DNA of 9,371 nt from Bacilli bacterium. GTDB taxonomy: Bacteria; Bacillota_I; Bacilli_A; RF39; UBA660. Each line of letters begins with the position of its first letter. The first letter of the stretch is position 1. The notes beneath the pieces were generated by a model, which worked only from the letters and a program-made list of their open reading frames with translations, searched no databases and had not been told where the DNA came from. Of this stretch, positions 6,992-9,371 are shown piece by piece. The stretch lies in contig JAQUEG010000016.1 of assembly GCA_028685275.1 (NCBI GenBank), forward strand, positions 1 to 9,371. Reading direction: 5' to 3'. Made by a program: the position numbers and the translations under genes.

Positions 6992-7117
6992 TTATTTTTT
7001 AAGTATACTATTTGGTGCTGTTGATTCATCCCAAAATAAAAAAACACAACCAACAGTAGAGCTTGCTGCAATAATGGTTCCAATTACTTTGAGAACATGT
7101 GCAATTACTTTAAACAA
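6992..7117 (-). CDS. agrD: AgrD-like autoinducing peptide precursor
   Basis: A 41-aa precursor of a cyclic signal peptide. It starts with TTG (7117-7115), preceded by AGGAGGTGATC, a near-perfect Shine-Dalgarno eight bases from the start, which is itself only 15 nt beyond the agrB stop. Three AgrD parts are visible. Residues 2-18 form an amphipathic, hydrophobic helix (FKVIAHVLKVIGTIIAA) for membrane docking. The core TVGCVFLFW holds a single cysteine, Cys24. The tail DESTAPNSILKK begins with Asp-Glu and has Pro35, as in the DEVEVP tail of S. aureus AgrD. AgrB would cut after the last aromatic residue and link it to Cys24 as a thiolactone. Aligning the tail proline implies a six-residue ring CVFLFW; a classic five-residue ring would be CVFLF. 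Short length and the TTG start make it easy to miss. Confidence 0.87.
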   Translation of the reverse strand: MFKVIAHVLKVIGTIIAASSTVGCVFLFWDESTAPNSILKK

Positions 7118-7132
7118 TCTGATCACCTCCTT

Positions 7133-7735
7133 TTATTTACTGCTATAATTTTGATAATTTCGGTAGGGTAAGTTAAATAATTTGTATGTTATTGGTAAAA
7201 TTGTTATTATTTCTAACAATAGTGCTAACAATATACAATTAATAATTATAGTATTAGTTGAAAACAAAACAATTAAGCTATAAACTATACACGTAATTAA
7301 AGCGATAATTTTTAATTTTTGGCGTTTTTTAATTTTTATAATAGGCTTCTTATGTGTATCAGCTGGAGCATATAAAAAAATACTAATGATACTAATAGTG
7401 ATTAGTATTATTTTTGTAATTAAATTTATTGTTAAACTTTGAATAAAATATGGTAATAAAATGAAACATATAAAAGAAATAATAAAACAAACAATGCTAT
7501 TTCGAGCATGAAAGCCATGCGCAAAAAATCTAATTATATTAAAGAAAAAAATTAATAAAATAAAATTAACATGTACATTAATTAAATATGCAACTATAAA
7601 CAGAATTAAAATTTTAGAGAAGGTTAAGTAAAAACCTTCTAAACCATATTTTATTTCCTCTAGTTCTGCTTGATTAAGATTCGTATAATGTTTTTTTATT
7701 AAATCCATCCCATTATTTATTAATATATTTTTCAT
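7133..7735 (-). CDS. agrB: AgrB-like peptide-processing membrane cysteine protease
   Basis: An integral membrane endopeptidase that removes the C-terminal tail of AgrD and forms the thiolactone ring. It is 200 aa, the usual length. The catalytic pair is clear in RFFAHGFHARNSIVC: His76 and Cys83, with the same seven-residue spacing as His77 and Cys84 of S. aureus AgrB. The second family signature YAPADTHKKPI lies in the middle of the protein, followed by a basic stretch and further membrane helices. The ATG at 7735 is preferred over a GTG at 7741, because that GTG is part of the ribosome binding site AGAGGTG. agrD follows 15 nt after the stop, so the two form an operon transcribed against agrAC. 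Expression is probably driven from the promoter near 7822-7827. Confidence 0.93.
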   Translation of the reverse strand: MKNILINNGMDLIKKHYTNLNQAELEEIKYGLEGFYLTFSKILILFIVAYLINVHVNFILLIFFFNIIRFFAHGFHARNSIVCFIISFICFILLPYFIQSLTINLITKIILITISIISIFLYAPADTHKKPIIKIKKRQKLKIIALITCIVYSLIVLFSTNTIIINCILLALLLEIITILPITYKLFNLPYRNYQNYSSK

Positions 7736-7821
7736 ATGCACCTCTATTATATTTTACATATAAGTTATACATTGAGAATAAAAATTAATTAAAATATAAT
7801 TTATATTGAATAAGAGGTATA

Positions 7822-7827
7822 ATTATA
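7822..7827 (-). promoter_or_regulatory. Putative -10 of the agrBD promoter
   Basis: On the minus strand this reads TATAAT. A -35 would fall at about 7845-7850, where the sequence is ATGCCT, a poor match, and where the agrB-proximal repeat lies. A weak -35 covered by an activator site is typical of AgrA-dependent promoters. The leader would be about 80 nt. Other TATAAT-like hexamers occur closer to agrB, so the choice is tentative. Confidence 0.45.
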
Positions 7828-7843
7828 TATTTTTATTGTATTT

Positions 7844-7880
7844 TAGGCATTTCAAGCATAAAAATAGGCTATTTAAGCTT
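7844..7880. promoter_or_regulatory. 21-bp-period direct repeat, candidate AgrA/LytTR binding site
   Basis: TAGGCATTTCAAGC (7844-7857) and TAGGCTATTTAAGC (7865-7878) agree at 11 of 14 positions and start exactly 21 bp apart. LytTR regulators typically bind 9-bp direct repeats with 12-bp spacers, the same 21-bp period. The inner 9-mers CATTTCAAG and CTATTTAAG have a 12-bp spacer but match the S. aureus ACAGTTAAG only partly. The site is placed to activate agrBD on the minus strand and lies about 100 bp before the csp promoter. No further copy was seen in the window. Confidence 0.55.
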
Positions 7881-7975
7881 TTGTTTTTTTAAATCTATTA
7901 ATATTTGTTATCATTAAAAAATATTAGGAAAGTAATAAATAAAAATTAATGTCATAATTTGTATGTTGATATTTA

Positions 7976-8003
7976 TTGAAATCATATTATTATAAGTTAT
8001 ATT
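7976..8003 (+). promoter_or_regulatory. Putative sigma-A promoter of csp
   Basis: TTGAAA (7976-7981) and TATATT (7998-8003) are 16 bp apart. The leader would be about 30 nt. An alternative TTGATA begins at 7966. The region is so AT-rich that the exact elements are uncertain. Confidence 0.4.
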
Positions 8004-8039
8004 ATTAATGTAAACATAGTAGAAGGCGAGGTGCATGAG

Positions 8040-8255
8040 GTGATAGGTAAGGTCAAATGGTTTAATAATGAAAAAGGGTATGGTTTCATCGATTATGTAG
8101 ATGGTGAAGATATTTTTGTTCATTATAGCAACATCAAACAAGAAGGTTATAAAACTTTAACTGAAGGTCAAATGGTTCAGTTTGATTTGATTCATACCGA
8201 AAAAGGACTACAAGCTATAAACGTTGAAAGCGTTAATGTTGCATCAGTTGTTTAA
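8040..8255 (+). CDS. csp: Cold-shock domain protein (Csp family)
   Basis: A small single-stranded nucleic acid binding protein of 71 aa that acts as an RNA chaperone, at low temperature or in general growth. Both RNA-binding motifs are present: RNP1 KGYGFI (residues 12-17) and RNP2 DIFVHY (24-29). The N-terminus [13 protein letters not shown] is typical of the family. The start chosen is the GTG at 8040. This gives the canonical N-terminus and leaves GAGGTG at 8028-8033 as ribosome binding site. A GTG at 8031 would lie within that site and add three residues. The C-terminal extension ([11 protein letters not shown]) is a few residues longer than usual. It is divergent from agrB, with no clear terminator before hpf, so some readthrough into hpf is possible. 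Confidence 0.93.
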   Translation: MIGKVKWFNNEKGYGFIDYVDGEDIFVHYSNIKQEGYKTLTEGQMVQFDLIHTEKGLQAINVESVNVASVV

Positions 8256-8294
8256 TTAATAGACTTCCTCTATATTTATAAAAAATATTATTCA

Positions 8295-8303
8295 TGATAT
8301 AAT
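8295..8303 (+). promoter_or_regulatory. Extended -10 promoter of hpf
   Basis: TGATATAAT is a perfect extended -10 (TG-n-TATAAT, hexamer 8298-8303). The possible -35, TTTATA around 8275-8280, is weak. Transcription would begin near 8310, immediately before the ribosome binding site AGGAGGA. Confidence 0.5.
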
Positions 8304-8327
8304 TATTATAGGAAGAGGAGGATATAA

Positions 8328-8861
8328 ATGAAAGTTGATATTCACGGTGACAAAGTAAAAATCACTACTAGTATAGAAGATTATATTAATAGCAAATTAG
8401 AGCGATTAAGCAAATATTTTAGTGATAACAAGAATATTAAGGTTCGTGTAGTAATAAGAGTAAAGGGATATAATCAAATTATTGAAGTCACAATTCCGCT
8501 TAATAATTTTATATTACGGAGTGAAGAAAGCCATTCTGATTTATATGCAGCAATTGACCTAGTTATTGATAAATTAGAAAGACAAATTAATAAGAATAAA
8601 TCAAAAATTCAAAGTAAAAAGTTTAAAAGCTTAGCTAAAGCTATAACTTTTAATGAAGATAATGAATATGAAGAAGAAACAGAAACCAAAATTGTTAAAC
8701 GAAAAGTAATTGAAATGAAGCCAATGAATGAGGAAGAAGCAATATTACAATTAAATATGCTAGGACATGATTTCTTTGTTTATAAACATGATGTATCTAA
8801 TCAAATATGTGTTCTTTATAAAAGAAAAGATGGTAATTATGGTGTGATTGAAACAAGTTGA
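8328..8861 (+). CDS. hpf: Ribosome hibernation promoting factor, long form (HPF/RaiA family)
   Basis: A ribosome-binding protein that inactivates and dimerises 70S ribosomes in stationary phase. The length of 177 aa and two domains identify the long form found in most Gram-positives. The N-terminal S30AE domain covers about residues 1-95 (MKVDIHGDKVKITTSIEDYI, and SEESHSDLYAAIDLVIDKLERQ). A charged linker covers about 96-120. The C-terminal dimerisation domain covers about 122-176, with the conserved KRKVIEMKPMNEEEAILQ, LGHDFFVY and YKRKDGNYGVIE. AGGAGGA precedes the ATG. It is followed by a terminator and then secA, the same hpf-secA order as yvyD-secA in B. subtilis. Confidence 0.96.
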   Translation: MKVDIHGDKVKITTSIEDYINSKLERLSKYFSDNKNIKVRVVIRVKGYNQIIEVTIPLNNFILRSEESHSDLYAAIDLVIDKLERQINKNKSKIQSKKFKSLAKAITFNEDNEYEEETETKIVKRKVIEMKPMNEEEAILQLNMLGHDFFVYKHDVSNQICVLYKRKDGNYGVIETS

Positions 8862-8878
8862 AGTAAAATTCTGTGTTG

Positions 8879-8909
8879 AACGTTAGATAATTCTAGCGTT
8901 TTTTATTTT
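8879..8909 (+). terminator. Terminator after hpf
   Basis: AACGTTAGA (8879-8887) pairs with TCTAGCGTT (8892-8900) in a 9-bp stem with one T-G wobble and a TAAT loop, followed by a T-rich tail. It lies 18 nt past the hpf stop and separates hpf from secA. Confidence 0.82.
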
Positions 8910-8945
8910 TATAATAATATTTGACTATGATAATTATGTTTTTTT

Positions 8946-8954
8946 TGATAAAAT
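8946..8954 (+). promoter_or_regulatory. Putative extended -10 promoter of secA
   Basis: TGATAAAAT matches an extended -10 (TG-n-TAAAAT, hexamer 8949-8954). A TTGACT at 8921-8926 is attractive as a -35 but lies 22 bp away, too far for a standard promoter. A promoter is needed here because a terminator precedes the gene. Confidence 0.4.
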
Positions 8955-8982
8955 AGAAGATGTAAAAAAGGAGATGAAGAAT

Positions 8983-9371
8983 ATGGGAATTTTTAAAAAA
9001 TTATTTAATCATGAATATAAGCAATTAAAAAAATTTACAATGATTGCTGATCGAATAAATGCACTTGATAGGGAAATGCAGAAATTAACTGATAATGAAT
9101 TTAAAAATAAAACAGTAGAATTTAAAGAAAAAATTAAGAATGGTGCTAATTTAGATGATGTTATGGTAGAAGCATTTGCTGTTGCTCGTGAAGCATCGTA
9201 TCGTATGATTGGAGAAAAACCTTATTATGTTCAATTATTAGGCGCAATTGCTATTCATTATGGTAATATTGCCGAAATGAAAACGGGTGAAGGAAAAACT
9301 TTAACTTCAGTTATGCCAGCTTATTTAAATGCTTTAACAGGAAAAGGAGTTCACATTGTTACAGTTAACGA
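8983..9371 (+). CDS. secA: Preprotein translocase ATPase SecA (5' part, truncated by window edge)
   Basis: The motor ATPase that drives proteins through the SecYEG channel. The first 129 codons are visible; the full protein normally has about 800 or more residues. The N-terminus [18 protein letters not shown] is typical. The DEAD-type nucleotide-binding domain 1 follows, with the preceding Q-motif region reading [19 protein letters not shown]. The Walker A motif MKTGEGKT is at residues 99-106, followed by [18 protein letters not shown]. The ATG at 8983 is chosen because AAGGAG ends nine bases upstream; an in-frame ATG at 8974 abuts that site directly. The gene continues beyond 9371. Confidence 0.97.
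   Translation, partial: MGIFKKLFNHEYKQLKKFTMIADRINALDREMQKLTDNEFKNKTVEFKEKIKNGANLDDVMVEAFAVAREASYRMIGEKPYYVQLLGAIAIHYGNIAEMKTGEGKTLTSVMPAYLNALTGKGVHIVTVN

Larger units (their letters stand above)
7736..8039. other. Divergent intergenic region between agrB and csp
   Basis: About 300 nt of very AT-rich sequence with no convincing gene. It holds the agrB promoter and leader on the minus strand, the 21-bp-period direct repeat at 7844-7880, and the csp promoter on the plus strand near 7976-8003. The short minus-strand frame crossing 7914-8141 is dominated by AT-rich residues and overlaps csp, so I do not count it. Apart from AAATAG-G-CTATTT around 7862-7874, I see no strong RNA hairpin. Confidence 0.6.

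Noticed and set aside
7862..7890. Terminator-like palindrome AAATAGGCTATTT followed by a T run
   Set aside because: No plus-strand gene lies upstream to terminate, and the sequence is better explained as part of the direct repeat pair.
7914..8141. Minus-strand open frame of 75 codons between agrB and csp
   Set aside because: It is antisense to the conserved start of csp, and its composition (mostly Ile, Asn, Tyr, Phe) reflects AT-rich DNA.
8256..8327. Possible riboswitch-like pairing of CTTCCTCTATA with TATAGGAAGAGG before hpf
   Set aside because: The pairing needs a bulge and a long loop, and the apparent hpf promoter starts transcription after the first arm.
1..9371. CRISPR arrays, insertion sequences, tRNA or rRNA genes
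   Set aside because: No repeat-spacer pattern, transposase or structured RNA sequence was seen on either strand.

Overview
The window comes from a very AT-rich, endospore-forming Gram-positive bacterium (Bacillota). Evidence for this is three sporulation genes (spoIID, spoIIQ, spoIIID), an MreB-family gene of the Mbl type next to spoIIID, a TagO/WecA-type wall-polymer initiator and strong AGGAGG-type ribosome binding sites. TGA acts as stop (agrC, tagO and hpf end in it) and tryptophan is TGG, so the code is standard rather than the mycoplasma code. The extreme AT content suggests an Erysipelotrichia, Turicibacter or Tenericutes-related Bacilli lineage, or a low-GC clostridium; this placement is inference.

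Layout. Positions 1-56 hold the 3' tail of an upstream gene, followed by a terminator. Positions 99-1686 are a tight run of rpiB, a DUF1146 membrane protein and spoIID. Positions 1752-3762 hold spoIIQ (with a plausible sigma-F promoter), spoIIID and mbl, a sporulation/cell-shape block of familiar order. tagO (3835-4884) has its own good sigma-A promoter and a hairpin terminator.

Positions 4969-7735 are a complete agr-type peptide quorum-sensing locus in an unusual layout. A LytTR response regulator (agrA-like) overlaps an HPK10 sensor kinase (agrC-like) on the plus strand. They converge on agrB and a tiny TTG-started agrD (6992-7117, 41 aa) on the minus strand. The two pairs share one bidirectional terminator. 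A 21-bp-period direct repeat upstream of agrB sits over the -35 position of a candidate agrB promoter and is the best candidate for the AgrA binding site.

Positions 8040-8861 hold a cold-shock protein gene and a long-form hibernation promoting factor gene. The start of secA runs off the right edge.

How the genes work together. AgrD is the precursor of a cyclic peptide; AgrB would process it, AgrC would sense it, and AgrA would activate agrBD and other targets. The surrounding genes handle engulfment (SpoIID, SpoIIQ), mother-cell transcription (SpoIIID), wall elongation (Mbl) and wall polymer synthesis (TagO). A link between the peptide signal and sporulation is known for several clostridial agr systems but here is only suggested by proximity.
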